DNA of 64,000 bases from Streptomyces klenkii (GCF_003626645.1 NZ_RBAM01000003.1:124001-188000); one strand, 5' to 3'; counted from the first letter of the stretch, positions 22,215-30,717 are shown. Notes: generated by a model from the sequence alone, not told the origin. Program-made: numbers and translations.

Positions 22215-23180
22215 ATGCGCATCCGCCCCGTCTCCGCCGTGACCGGCGTGCTGCTCGGCCTGTCCGCACTCCTCCTCGCCGCCGCTCCCCCGACCGGGGC
22301 CGCCGTGGAGGCCGCACCCGCCGCGAAGACCCTGCGGGCGGGCACGCCGCTGGCGATCGGCCACCGCGGGGTGCCGGTCCGGGCGCCGGAGAACACGCTG
22401 GCATCGATCGACGAGGCGGCCGGCCTGGGGATCACCTGGGTGGAGAACGACGTGCAGCGCACCAAGGACGGCGCCCTGATCGTCATGCACGACACCACCC
22501 TGAAGCGCACCACGGACGCCGGACGGCGCTTTCCCGGCCGCGCCCCCTGGAAGGTCGCCGACTTCACGCTCGCCGAGATCCAGAAGCTCGACGCGGGCAG
22601 CTGGTACGACCGCAGGTTCGCCGGCGAGCGGGTGCCCACGCTGCGGCGCTACCTCCAGCGCGTGGACCACAACCGGCAGAAGCTGCTGCTGGAGGTCAAG
22701 GCGCCCGAGCTGTACCCGGGCATCGAGCGGCAGCTGGCGGGCGAATTGCAGCGCGCCGGGTGGCTCAACGCCCGGCACGTGCGCGACGCCCTCGTCGTGC
22801 AGTCCTTCAGCGCGCCCTCCCTCAAGGCCTTCCACCGGGTGCGGCCGGACGTGAAGACGGGCTTCCTGGGCGCCCCGAAGCCTTCGGAGCTGCGCTCGTA
22901 CGCCGCGTTCGCCGACCAGATCAACCCGAGCCACAAGAGCGTCACCGCCGCCTACGTACGGGCGGTGCACGCCGTGCGGGGAGCGCACGGGCGGCCGCTG
23001 GAGGTGTCCGCGTGGACGGTGGACAACGGCGACCGGGCCGTGGCGCTGGCGCGCATGGGGGTCGACGGCATCATCAGCAACGCCCCGCAGGTGATCGAGG
23101 AGGCCCTGGAGGGGGCGGCGGACGAGCAGGAGGAAGAGGACGACGGCCCCCTGTCGTTCCTGAGCTTCCTGGGGTTCTAG
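22215..23180 (+). CDS. Secreted glycerophosphodiester phosphodiesterase
   Basis: A 321-residue GDPD enzyme that hydrolyses glycerophosphodiesters to glycerol-3-phosphate and an alcohol outside the membrane. A signal peptide covers residues 1 to about 34. The TIM-barrel active site is complete: [13 protein letters not shown] (His, Arg, Glu), [18 protein letters not shown] (Glu, Asp, catalytic His), LLEVKAPE and the C-terminal [10 protein letters not shown]. The final ~25 residues are an acidic EQEEEDD tail. GAGGAGC precedes the ATG. Probably used in phosphate or glycerol scavenging. Confidence 0.93.
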   Translation: MRIRPVSAVTGVLLGLSALLLAAAPPTGAAVEAAPAAKTLRAGTPLAIGHRGVPVRAPENTLASIDEAAGLGITWVENDVQRTKDGALIVMHDTTLKRTTDAGRRFPGRAPWKVADFTLAEIQKLDAGSWYDRRFAGERVPTLRRYLQRVDHNRQKLLLEVKAPELYPGIERQLAGELQRAGWLNARHVRDALVVQSFSAPSLKAFHRVRPDVKTGFLGAPKPSELRSYAAFADQINPSHKSVTAAYVRAVHAVRGAHGRPLEVSAWTVDNGDRAVALARMGVDGIISNAPQVIEEALEGAADEQEEEDDGPLSFLSFLGF

Positions 23181-23301
23181 CGGGCTCCGGGCTCCGGCGG
23201 GGCGCGCGGCCCGGGCCTGCCCAGGGTCTGCCTGAGGCCCGCTGATCGCATGATCGTGGATCACTTGTGCGGTCCGTGCCCGGCGGGGCCCCCGGACGGC
23301 C

Positions 23302-23313
23302 TACGCTGGCCTC
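23302..23313 (+). promoter_or_regulatory. Leaderless -10 element of ogt
   Basis: TACGCT followed by 6 bases and the ATG at 23314, with no ribosome binding site. The upstream sequence does not contain the TTGTCRGTG damage element. Confidence 0.45.
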
Positions 23314-23895
23314 ATGACGGACCTGGAAACGGCCCCCGCGGCCGCGCCGCCCCGGCCGCAGGAGTGGGCGTGGGCGACGGTCGGCGCCTCCATCGGCCCG
23401 CTGGGAATCGCCGCGACGCCCCGGGGGCTGCTCCAGGTGATCTTCCGCGCCGGTGCGGCGGAGACGGCGGAGGCCGTCGCCGGCCTCACGCGCCGCATGG
23501 GCACCGGCCCGGCGAGCGGGCCGTGCGCCGCGCGAGAGGTCCTCGACCGGGCGTCCGCCGAGCTCACGGCCTATTTCGCCGGCCGCCGGGAGACCTTCTC
23601 GGTCCCGCTGGACTGGTCGCTGACCTCCGGGTTCAACCGCCGCGTGCTGCGCGAGCTGGCCGGCGGCGTCCCGTACGGGACCGTGGTCAGCTACCAGGAC
23701 CTGGCCGACCGCGTGGGCGAGCGCGGGGCGGCCCGGGCCGTGGGCGTGGCCATGGGCAGCAATCCGCTGCCGGTCGTGGTGCCGTGCCACCGCGTCATCG
23801 AGAGCAACGGCGGCCTCGGCGGGTTCGGCAGCGGGCTGGAGATCAAGCGCGCACTCCTGTCCCTCGAAGGAGTGCTTCCCGAGCCCCTTTTCTAA
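23314..23895 (+). CDS. ogt: Methylated-DNA-[protein]-cysteine S-methyltransferase
   Basis: Suicide repair enzyme that moves the methyl group of O6-methylguanine to its own cysteine. The 193 residues contain the active-site PCHRV (about 151-155), the HTH recognition helix ARAVGVAMGSNPLP, and GTVVSYQDLADRVG upstream, all in family order; the tail LEIKRALLSLEGVL is typical of Ogt. It precedes the damage-regulated WGR gene on the same strand but has its own -10 element. Confidence 0.95.
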   Translation: MTDLETAPAAAPPRPQEWAWATVGASIGPLGIAATPRGLLQVIFRAGAAETAEAVAGLTRRMGTGPASGPCAAREVLDRASAELTAYFAGRRETFSVPLDWSLTSGFNRRVLRELAGGVPYGTVVSYQDLADRVGERGAARAVGVAMGSNPLPVVVPCHRVIESNGGLGGFGSGLEIKRALLSLEGVLPEPLF

Positions 23896-23942
23896 CGGTT
23901 CGTCTGTTTGCCGTGGCGCTCGGGCCGGTGCGCGAGCGCTGA

Positions 23943-23965
23943 TTGTCAGTGGCAGCCCCTAGCGT
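23943..23965 (+). promoter_or_regulatory. PafBC-type DNA-damage promoter of the WGR gene
   Basis: TTGTCAGTG, 8 bases, TAGCGT: exact match to the RecA-independent damage promoter consensus. The start codon at 24021 lies 55 bases further, with a GAAGAGGGG ribosome site, so this transcript has a normal leader. Confidence 0.85.
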
Positions 23966-24020
23966 GCTCGGCACGGAGATCGGCCGGCGTGGCCGACGGA
24001 CGGGGAAGAGGGGCTTTGCC

Positions 24021-25451
24021 ATGGCGGGAGAGACGACGTACCTGGAGCTTTCGCAGGACGGCGGCGGGGCGCACAAGTTCTACGAGGTCACCGTCGCCGG
24101 CACGGCCGTCACGGTCCGCTACGGCCGCATCGGCGCCCCCGGCCAGACCCAGACGTCCGCGTTCCCGACCGCGGAGAAGGCCCGGGCGGCAGCGGCGAAG
24201 AAGGTCGGCGAGAAGGTCCGCAAGGGCTACGCCCCGGCCGTGGCCGGACAGCGCGCCGCCCGCCCCGTGACGCATCGTCAGGTCTCCTCCGCGCCGTCGA
24301 CCGCGCGGGCCGTGGCGCCGGTGCTGTGGCGCTTCGACACCGGCTCCGCCGCCTTCGGCATCCACGTCGACGAGGACCGCTGCTGGGTGGGCAACCAGGC
24401 GGGGCACGTCCACACCCTCGGCCACGACGGCGAGGTGCTGGCCCGCTACCAGCTGCCCGCCGGCGTCAAGTGCCTGGTCGCGGACGACTTCTGGATCTAC
24501 GCCGGGTGCGACGACGGCACGGTCTACGACCTGTCCTCCAAGCTGCCCTTCGCCGCGTACGAGATCTCCTCCGACGTCGACATCTTCTGGCTCGACATCC
24601 GCGAGGGCGTCCTCAACGTGGCCGACCGCAACGGCAGGCTGACCGTCATCGACCACGAGGACGAGCACCAGTGGTCGCGCAACAGCAGCGGCGACCACGC
24701 CTGGATGGTCCGCCGCGACGAACGCGCCGTCTACCACGGCCACTCGCGCGGCGTGACCGCCTACGCCCAGGACGGCAGCGGCGAGCTGTGGCACACCCCC
24801 ACGTCCGGCTCGGTGCTGTTCGGCTGGCAGGAGGACCACGCCGTCTACGCCGGCACCAACCGCCGGGTCGTCCAGCGCCTGTCCAAGGCCACGGGCGCCG
24901 TCGAGGCCACCTACCCGTGCGACACCGTCGTCTACTCCTGCGCCACCTCCCCCGGCGGCCGCTACGTCTTCGCGGGCGACTCCTCGTCGTCGGTGTACTG
25001 CTTCGCGGCGGACGGCACCCGGCTGTGGAAGCTCGGCACGGGCGGCGGCTCGGCTCTCTCCATGCAGTATCTGGACGAGAAGCTGTACATGGTCACCACG
25101 GACGGCGCGCTGGTCTGCGTCGACGCCAGTGACCGCGCGGTCGCCGCGGCGCAGGCGGGCGACGTCCCGGTGCCCGTGGACGTCAAGTCGGCCGCGGCCG
25201 TGCCCACGTACACCCCGTCCCGCACCCTCGCCACGGTGAGCGCCGCGCCCGCGACGGGCGTCGTCGTCGAGTGCGTCCAGGAAGGCGGCCGGCTGCGGGT
25301 CCACGTCGTCTCCGAGGGCTACGACCCCGGCTGGAAGGTCCAGTTCCCCCGGCACATACGCGAGGCCGGCGCCCGCTACGTCATCGACGCCCTCGCACCC
25401 GCGGCCGGCGGCTTCTACCGCATGCGGGGCGAGATCCGGCGCCTGGTCTGA
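24021..25451 (+). CDS. WGR-domain protein with PQQ-like beta-propeller
   Basis: A 476-residue cytoplasmic protein. Residues 1 to about 75 are a WGR domain (TYLELSQDGGGAHKFYEVTV, VRYGRIGAPGQTQTSAF), a nucleic-acid-binding module otherwise found in PARPs and bacterial MolR-like proteins. Residues about 100-390 form repeats with the pattern V-Y-x-G-x-x-x-G-x-V, reading as a PQQ-like propeller (VYAGTNRRVVQRL, VFAGDSSSSVYCF, LYMVTTDGALVCVD). A separate C-terminal domain (about 410-476) is unnamed. No signal peptide is present. The upstream DNA-damage promoter suggests a role in the damage response, possibly as a DNA-end or break-associated scaffold (inference). Confidence 0.85.
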   Translation: MAGETTYLELSQDGGGAHKFYEVTVAGTAVTVRYGRIGAPGQTQTSAFPTAEKARAAAAKKVGEKVRKGYAPAVAGQRAARPVTHRQVSSAPSTARAVAPVLWRFDTGSAAFGIHVDEDRCWVGNQAGHVHTLGHDGEVLARYQLPAGVKCLVADDFWIYAGCDDGTVYDLSSKLPFAAYEISSDVDIFWLDIREGVLNVADRNGRLTVIDHEDEHQWSRNSSGDHAWMVRRDERAVYHGHSRGVTAYAQDGSGELWHTPTSGSVLFGWQEDHAVYAGTNRRVVQRLSKATGAVEATYPCDTVVYSCATSPGGRYVFAGDSSSSVYCFAADGTRLWKLGTGGGSALSMQYLDEKLYMVTTDGALVCVDASDRAVAAAQAGDVPVPVDVKSAAAVPTYTPSRTLATVSAAPATGVVVECVQEGGRLRVHVVSEGYDPGWKVQFPRHIREAGARYVIDALAPAAGGFYRMRGEIRRLV

Positions 25452-25520
25452 GCCCTGCCGCCCGGCCGGGCGGCGCCCTTCAACCGTCCGGGTGGATCCT
25501 GGAGGCAGAGGTGCATCGCC

Positions 25521-25835
25521 ATGCGTACCGGCAACGAACCCGCCACGGCCCGCAGCCCCCTGCGGCTGCGCTGCGGGCTGGCCTCCTGGGGCCTGTTCTG
25601 GGCCGTCACGGGCACCGTGCTCTTCGCGATCACCGGCCACCCCGGCTGGGCCCTCGCCTGCGGGGTGCTGGTCGCGGTGACCGCGGTCGACCTCACCCTG
25701 GTGATCCGGCACATCCGGCAGGGCCCGCACTTCCAGCCCGGCCGGGACGTCCCGCCGTACCGGCCGGTCAGCGACCGCCGGGATCCCTGGGAGCACCGGA
25801 GCCCGGGGGACGACGGGCGCGGACCGTATCCGTAG
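25521..25835 (+). CDS. Small two-helix membrane protein (DUF6343-like)
   Basis: A 104-residue protein with two hydrophobic helices (about 18-36 and 42-62) and a hydrophilic C-terminus with RDVPPYRPVSDRRDPW. The N-terminal RTGNEPATARSPLRLR followed by two helices is typical of a small actinobacterial family of unknown function annotated DUF6343. GGAGGCAGAGG precedes the ATG. It lies 69 bases after the WGR gene and may be co-transcribed with it. Confidence 0.7.
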   Translation: MRTGNEPATARSPLRLRCGLASWGLFWAVTGTVLFAITGHPGWALACGVLVAVTAVDLTLVIRHIRQGPHFQPGRDVPPYRPVSDRRDPWEHRSPGDDGRGPYP

Positions 25836-25862
25836 CGGCCCACTCCTTCCCCCGGGAAGGTC

Positions 25863-28028
25863 TCAGGCCGCCGACAGGCCGAAGTCGGCGCCGGAGATGC
25901 CGGCGAGTTCGCCGACGATCCGCAGCAGCGGCGTGCGCAGCTCCGTGAGGGCCGCGCGCATGGCCGGGGCGTCCGCCCACGCCTCTTCGTGGGCGACCGG
26001 GCTCGTACCTTCCGGGCGGAGCGCCTCGTGGGCGGCCAGCCGGGGGTGCCAGGTGCTGGTGAAGGGCCTCAGGGTGCGGTTGAGGAGGTCGTCGGCGATC
26101 GCGTGGACGGTGCGGGCGTCGCCGGGCGGCGGCCCGCCGGCGAGGCTGATGCTGTACTGCCGCAGTGTGGAGCGCGTGAACTCGAACATGGCGTGGAGCG
26201 AGCCGAGCGCCTCGCGCAGGCTGCCGGTGCCGGGGGCCAGCTCCTGGACGCCGATGCGGGTGGCGAGCTCGACCTGGAGGTCGAAGGCGGCCATGCGCTC
26301 CAGCTCGCCGGGCGCGCCGGCCGGCGGCGCGGGCGTGTGCGGCTTCATCCGCGGCTCCCTCGTGCTGCTCGTGCCGGCCGTGCCGGGCCGGGCTGCGACG
26401 CCGCCCAGCGTAGTGCCGTGGACGGTGCGCAGGGCCCTCATGACGGCGTGCCGCAGCTGTTCGGCCCGGCCGGGCTCGGGGTCGTGCCGCAGCCAGGCGT
26501 GGACGGTGAGCGGGTGCACCGACCAGGCGCGGGTGCCCGCGGGCGCGAGGAGGCCGCGGCCGCGCAGCACGGCGATGCCCGCGTCGAGCCGGCGGGCGGC
26601 GACGACATCCGGGGCCGTGCTGCCCGGTGACAGGGCTCGTAGCGCGTCGTCCCTGGTCAGCGGGGTGGGTGAGAAGGCGGCCGCGAGCCGCAGGGCGTCC
26701 ATGGCGCTCGGGCCCGCCTCCTGGACGTCCCGGACGAGCGCGGCGGTCACCCCGGCGGGGTATCCGGCGGGGTATCCGGTGGGGAGGACGCGGTCCCGGC
26801 CGAGGACGTCCAGGAGCGAGCGCCCGGGCGTGTGGAAGCGGTCGAGGAGGGTGGTGTAGCCGTCGGCCGCGGCGGAGGACAGCAGGTCGAGCGCGAGCGG
26901 GTGCCCGGCGACGGCCGTGCACAGCGCTTCGGCGGCCGTCTTCTCCTCGGGGGAGGCGGGCGGCGCGGCGTGGGTGAGCAGCGCGTACGCCTCGTCGTGC
27001 GGCAGCGGGTCCAGGTCGACGGGGGTGGCGAGCGTGTCGTAGCGGCGGCTGCGGGTCGTCAGCAGGGTGCGGCCCAGCGGGTGGGGGGCGCACAGCCGCG
27101 CCATCTGCTGGGCGGTCAGCCGGTCCGGGAGGTCGTCGACGATCCAGAGGAACGGTTCGCCGGCTGCGGCGAACCGGTCCCGCAGCCGGGCCGCGACGGC
27201 CTCCGCGCCGCCCTCGCCCGGCAGGCCGTGCGCGGCGGCCAGCGCCCGCAGGCCGCTCTCGTAGGGCGCGTATGGAGAGGCGGGGCCGTGCGGCTCCGGG
27301 CCGGCGTCGCGGGAGAGCCAGTGGATCCCGCCGGGGTAGGCGGCGGCGAAGCGTGTCGCGTACTCCTGGGCCAGCAGCGTCTTGCCGATCCCGGCCATGC
27401 CCCGGACCTGCACCGGCCGGGGAGCCGAGTGGCCGGTGGTGAGCGGGGCGTCGTGCTGGTGCAGGCAACTGTGCACCTGCCACAGACGGGGCAGGCGGCC
27501 GGTGAACGCGGGCGCGGGCGACGGGGCCGGGCCCGGGAACCAGCGGGCCGGCGCGGCCTCGGTCGCCCCGATGGTCCCCTCCAGCGCCGCGACGTGCGCC
27601 CGCACGTCCGCCACCAGGGCGTCGAGCCCGGCCGCTCCGGAGGGCAGGGCCCAGTGCTTGGCGTCGCGCAGCTCCACGGGGTGGATGTGCCCGGTGCCCG
27701 GCTCGGGGTTGACGACCATGACGCGGCGGCGCGGGTCGCCCTCGGCGAGGCCCGCCAGGTAGGCGGCGGTCAGCTCCCACTGGCACGCCTGCCGCGTCGG
27801 GTAGGCCGCCGAGTAGCAGGCCAGCAGCGCCTTCGAGCGGGCCAGGCCGGCGCGGATGCTGCCGCTGATGCCGGCGAAGCCCGCGACGGTGACCTCGTCG
27901 ACGAAGACCTCCAGGCCGGAGGCGAGGAGCCGGTCGCGCAGGGGCGCTATGCGCCGGGCGTCGCCCCGGCTGTAGCTGAGGAACACGTCCCACGTACGGG
28001 CGCCCTGTCCCTCCACGCTCTCTCCCAC
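25863..28028 (-). CDS. TIR-STAND NTPase with C-terminal LRP-TWHP domain
   Basis: A 721-residue NLR-like protein. Residues 12-130 are a TIR domain (WDVFLSYSRGDARR; candidate NADase glutamate E85 in ACQWEL). Residues ~180-450 are a STAND/NB-ARC ATPase: Walker A GMAGIGKT (210-217), Walker B IVDD (296-299), LLTTRSR sensor, and GHPLAL (375-380). A winged-helix region follows (~440-530), then a linker, and a C-terminal helical domain at ~580-710 with LNRTLRPFTSTWHPRLAAHE. That last domain is also the core of the divergent gene 68 bases away. The layout (TIR effector, STAND switch, C-terminal sensor) matches bacterial antiviral NLR proteins. GTG start at 28028. Confidence 0.85.
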   Translation of the reverse strand: MGESVEGQGARTWDVFLSYSRGDARRIAPLRDRLLASGLEVFVDEVTVAGFAGISGSIRAGLARSKALLACYSAAYPTRQACQWELTAAYLAGLAEGDPRRRVMVVNPEPGTGHIHPVELRDAKHWALPSGAAGLDALVADVRAHVAALEGTIGATEAAPARWFPGPAPSPAPAFTGRLPRLWQVHSCLHQHDAPLTTGHSAPRPVQVRGMAGIGKTLLAQEYATRFAAAYPGGIHWLSRDAGPEPHGPASPYAPYESGLRALAAAHGLPGEGGAEAVAARLRDRFAAAGEPFLWIVDDLPDRLTAQQMARLCAPHPLGRTLLTTRSRRYDTLATPVDLDPLPHDEAYALLTHAAPPASPEEKTAAEALCTAVAGHPLALDLLSSAAADGYTTLLDRFHTPGRSLLDVLGRDRVLPTGYPAGYPAGVTAALVRDVQEAGPSAMDALRLAAAFSPTPLTRDDALRALSPGSTAPDVVAARRLDAGIAVLRGRGLLAPAGTRAWSVHPLTVHAWLRHDPEPGRAEQLRHAVMRALRTVHGTTLGGVAARPGTAGTSSTREPRMKPHTPAPPAGAPGELERMAAFDLQVELATRIGVQELAPGTGSLREALGSLHAMFEFTRSTLRQYSISLAGGPPPGDARTVHAIADDLLNRTLRPFTSTWHPRLAAHEALRPEGTSPVAHEEAWADAPAMRAALTELRTPLLRIVGELAGISGADFGLSAA

Positions 28029-28096
28029 GGTGTTCCGGCCAACGCCTGTCTGCTACGGCCGGACTAGCCTACTGTGGGGCCCCGGGGAGGAAGATC

Positions 28097-28903
28097 ATGC
28101 GACGGAAACGCAACGCCGCCGGCCGGGCCAGGCCGAAGCAGGTCACGGTCCGGATGGCCATTCCGATGCTGGGCGACATCACGGGCGTCTGGGAGCCGGT
28201 GGAGGCCGAGCGCAAGGCCGCCTGGGAGCTGTACGCGGAGCTGGCCACGCGCATATCGACCGTCGAGCTCGGTCCGGAGGACGGCTTCCTGCGGGAGGCC
28301 CTGTCCTCCTTCTACAGCCTCTTCGGCACCACGCGTGACATCCTGCGCCGCTACGGCCCCGACGTCGCGCCGCGCCGCGGCCCGGGCGAGATCACCTTCG
28401 GCGCGCTGGCGGTCACCGTCCTCAACCAGGCCCTCCGCCCCGTCCTCGCCACCTGGCACCCCCGCCTGGCCGCGTACGAGTCCCTGCGCCCGGCGGACGT
28501 GGACCCCGTCACGTACGAGCGCGGCTGGGAGCACGCGTCAGCGCTGCGGGCGGAGATCGCCCGGGTGCGGGAGGTCCTGGTGGCGCTGGCGGAGGCCCTG
28601 GCGGAAGTGGCGGGCTCCGCCGACCTGTTACGACCGGCCACCATGCCCTACCCCCCCCGGAGGCCGGGGAGGAGTGAGGGTGCGGGCAGTCAGTACGGGG
28701 ACGGCGCGTCCCCGTCGCCTCCGCGCGCCGCGAGCGTACGCCGTGCCTCGTCCGCGTACCGCGCGCGTTCCTCTTCCGGCAGGGCCTGCCATGCCGTCCG
28801 CAGAGCCCGCGCCCCTTCACCCAGGGCGTCGGCGTACGCCCCGACCCGTACGGCGTCCCGCAGGCCGACCCGGCCGGTGAGGACCTCGCGGGCCATCTCC
28901 TGA
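28097..28903 (+). CDS. Partner protein sharing the LRP-TWHP domain of the TIR-STAND gene
   Basis: A 268-residue protein of unknown function. Residues about 41-173 align end to end with the C-terminal domain of the divergent TIR-STAND protein: AELATRIS..ELGP, FLREALSSFYSLF, LNQALRPVLATWHPRLAAYESLRP. Residues 1-40 are basic. After residue ~185 the sequence turns to Arg/Ser/Pro low complexity and runs 214 bases antisense into the next gene. An 8-C run at 28651-28658 precedes this tail; one extra C would end the protein in PEAGEE at a TGA near 28675. The true C-terminus is therefore doubtful. GGGGAGGAAG ribosome site before the ATG. Confidence 0.75.
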   Translation: MRRKRNAAGRARPKQVTVRMAIPMLGDITGVWEPVEAERKAAWELYAELATRISTVELGPEDGFLREALSSFYSLFGTTRDILRRYGPDVAPRRGPGEITFGALAVTVLNQALRPVLATWHPRLAAYESLRPADVDPVTYERGWEHASALRAEIARVREVLVALAEALAEVAGSADLLRPATMPYPPRRPGRSEGAGSQYGDGASPSPPRAASVRRASSAYRARSSSGRACHAVRRARAPSPRASAYAPTRTASRRPTRPVRTSRAIS

Positions 28904-29022
28904 AGCACGTCGCCGGCGCTGCCGGTGGCGAGCCGCTCCAGTGCCCCGTGCAGGGCGCGCGCCCGCTCGGGGCCGCGCCCGCGGGTCACGAACTCCTCGA
29001 ATCCCACGTGCCGTTCGCTCAC
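28690..29022 (-). CDS. Small helical protein of unknown function
   Basis: A 110-residue, mostly alpha-helical protein with many Ala, Arg and Glu and no recognised domain. The GTG at 29022 has a GGGAGAAGAA site. It is the last of four leftward genes (membrane protein, EspC-like, WXG-like, this one) separated by at most 40 bases, so it is probably part of the T7SS-like cassette, as a chaperone or partner (inference). Its 3' end overlaps the doubtful tail of the opposite gene. Confidence 0.7.
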   Translation of the reverse strand: MSERHVGFEEFVTRGRGPERARALHGALERLATGSAGDVLQEMAREVLTGRVGLRDAVRVGAYADALGEGARALRTAWQALPEEERARYADEARRTLAARGGDGDAPSPY

Positions 29023-29062
29023 GCGTTCTTCTCCCGTCTCGGATCCCGTCTCAGGCCCTGTC

Positions 29063-29797
29063 TCAGACCGCGGGGTGGTCGTAGCCCGTGCGGGGCAGCG
29101 GGAAGGCGTTGATCCCGGTCAGGACTTCCGCGCCGGTCCGGGCGAGGGCCGCGCCGCCGGCATGCATGAGCGTCTGGGCCGTACTGAGGAACTCGTTCAT
29201 GCGCTCCCACTCCCTCAGGACGGTCAGCAGCTCCTGAGTGCCCAGCGCGGCGGCCATGGCCGCGGCGCCTCCGCCCGGGGCGGCCGAGGCGGCGGCCTCG
29301 ATCGCGGCGGTGATCAGCGCGTCGAGCATCGCCGTAAGGCAGTCGGCGATAGCCGCCGCGGTGGAAGTGACCGACCAGGCAAGAGCGCGGTATTCGCGGC
29401 CCATCGTGTCGAGGGACCGGTGGAATGCGTCGAGGTTCCCGGCGAGAGCAGCAAAGTAATGGGCGGCCGATCCGGCTGCGTTGCCGTCCCAGGAGGCGTC
29501 GACGCGTACGCCGCCGGAACGGAGATTGCGGGCGATCCCGTCGCAGGCCCGCCCCATTGCGTGCCACGCGGAGGCGCACTCGGCATAGGCTTTCCAGTCG
29601 CCGGAGAGCTTCTCCCCGGCCCACTTCACGGGGTCGGTTCCGGTCATCAACTCGGCCATTTTCAACAGCCACTGGTTCGGGCTGAGGAAATCCGCCACCA
29701 CGTTGAACGGCTCCAGCGGATCGACGTACTCCGCGGGCGTCGCGGGCGGCACGAGATACGCGGCCGGCTCGACCACGTCGGCGAAGAGCGTCATCAC
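29063..29797 (-). CDS. WXG100-like type VII secretion substrate candidate
   Basis: A 244-residue protein. After an N-terminal region (1 to ~55) it has a helical-hairpin section with SWDGNAAGSAAHYF, a W-x-G turn as in WXG100/ESX substrates, flanked by long Ala-rich helices (about 70-190). The hydrophobic AADCLTAMLDALITAAIEAAAS stretch resembles PPE/EspB-type helices. It ends in a short tail without a toxin domain I can name. The start overlaps the stop of the EspC-like gene by four bases, typical of co-expressed secretion pairs. Confidence 0.65.
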   Translation of the reverse strand: MMTLFADVVEPAAYLVPPATPAEYVDPLEPFNVVADFLSPNQWLLKMAELMTGTDPVKWAGEKLSGDWKAYAECASAWHAMGRACDGIARNLRSGGVRVDASWDGNAAGSAAHYFAALAGNLDAFHRSLDTMGREYRALAWSVTSTAAAIADCLTAMLDALITAAIEAAASAAPGGGAAAMAAALGTQELLTVLREWERMNEFLSTAQTLMHAGGAALARTGAEVLTGINAFPLPRTGYDHPAV

Positions 29798-30114
29798 TGT
29801 CCGGCTCCCTTTTCCCGGGCGAGCGCGTCGAACGCGGCGGCGGAAGCGCGATCGGTACGGCGGTAGTAGCCGGCCGCCGCGGCCAGCTCCTCCGAGGAAC
29901 TCTGCAAGATCTCGGCCATGCGCCGCACGGCGCTCAGGACGTCGTTGCGCAAGGCGTTGTGCAGGTAATGCGTCTCTCCGTACAACCCGTCCGCACCCGG
30001 CGGCAGCACGGTATGCCGCCGGGCGTACGCCAGCACTTCCCGCATATCCTCGGCCCCCCGCCCGACCTGCCGCGCAAACGCTTCGAGGTGCCCGGGCTCG
30101 ACTCTCAGGTCCAT
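29794..30114 (-). CDS. EspC-like type VII secretion target
   Basis: A 106-residue helical protein of the kind annotated as type VII secretion target: MDLRVEPGHLEAFARQV at the start, an amphipathic second helix, and YYRRTDRASAAAFD near the end. The YRRTD (residues 84-88) fits the YxxxD/E export signal of ESX substrates. The ATG at 30114 is chosen for its AGGAGAAGA site over one 8 codons earlier. It overlaps the WXG-like gene by ATGA, and the two likely form a heterodimer. Confidence 0.75.
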   Translation of the reverse strand: MDLRVEPGHLEAFARQVGRGAEDMREVLAYARRHTVLPPGADGLYGETHYLHNALRNDVLSAVRRMAEILQSSSEELAAAAGYYRRTDRASAAAFDALAREKGAGQ

Positions 30115-30124
30115 ATTCTTCTCC

Positions 30125-30715
30125 TCAGGACCAGGCAAGGGCCAGCACAGCGCACGCAGCCGTGCCGGCTCCGCCGACCCGGAACAGCCAGGAAACGTAC
30201 GGCCCCACGGATTTCCGGCGCAGCACCTCCCAGGCGGCCCTGCTCTCGCCGACGGTCCTCGTCCGGTAGCCGACCGCCGTAATCACCAAACCGAAGGCGG
30301 TCATCAGCAGTCCGGCGAAGAAGAAGGCCAACCGCCCCCAGAAGAACCGCCAGCTGACCGGCTGATAGCCGTAACCCTCGCGATAGACGCGAACCTTCTC
30401 ACCCGTCGCGTACCAGCCGCGGAGACCGGCGCCGTCATGCACGACCCGGCCGTTGTCCGCCCGGAAGGAGCCGAAGCAGACGTCATGCACAGCCGAGGAA
30501 TACCGCCCGCCGGAACTCCGCTGCTCCTCGCATCGCTTCACCACCAGCGTGCCTTTGTTCGCCACGAACCCGGCCGACTTCTCCGCCTGACGGGCCATGA
30601 AACCCATGCAGGCCAGCGAGAGCACCATGAGGCCGACGCCGGCGAGGCGCGGCAGGATGCGCGGCGCAGGCAGCGCGGTGAACGGGCTCGTCGCGGCTAA
30701 CTCGGGCACGGCCAT
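30125..30715 (-). CDS. DUF3592-like membrane protein
   Basis: A 196-residue membrane protein. Hydrophobic helices are at about 22-42, 128-150 and 175-195. Between the first two is an extracytoplasmic domain with CEEQRSSGG, CFGSFRADNGR and GEKVRVYREGYGYQPVSW, the pattern of DUF3592-type proteins. It is the first gene of the T7SS-like cassette. The GAGGAG ribosome site lies inside a 9-bp inverted repeat (30718-30745), so expression may be controlled at that point. Confidence 0.75.
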   Translation of the reverse strand: MAVPELAATSPFTALPAPRILPRLAGVGLMVLSLACMGFMARQAEKSAGFVANKGTLVVKRCEEQRSSGGRYSSAVHDVCFGSFRADNGRVVHDGAGLRGWYATGEKVRVYREGYGYQPVSWRFFWGRLAFFFAGLLMTAFGLVITAVGYRTRTVGESRAAWEVLRRKSVGPYVSWLFRVGGAGTAACAVLALAWS

Positions 30716-30717
30716 GA

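Noticed and set aside
28074..28880. Alternative frame through the TIR partner gene
   Set aside because: The product is low complexity, while the frame from 28097 aligns with the TIR-STAND C-terminal domain.
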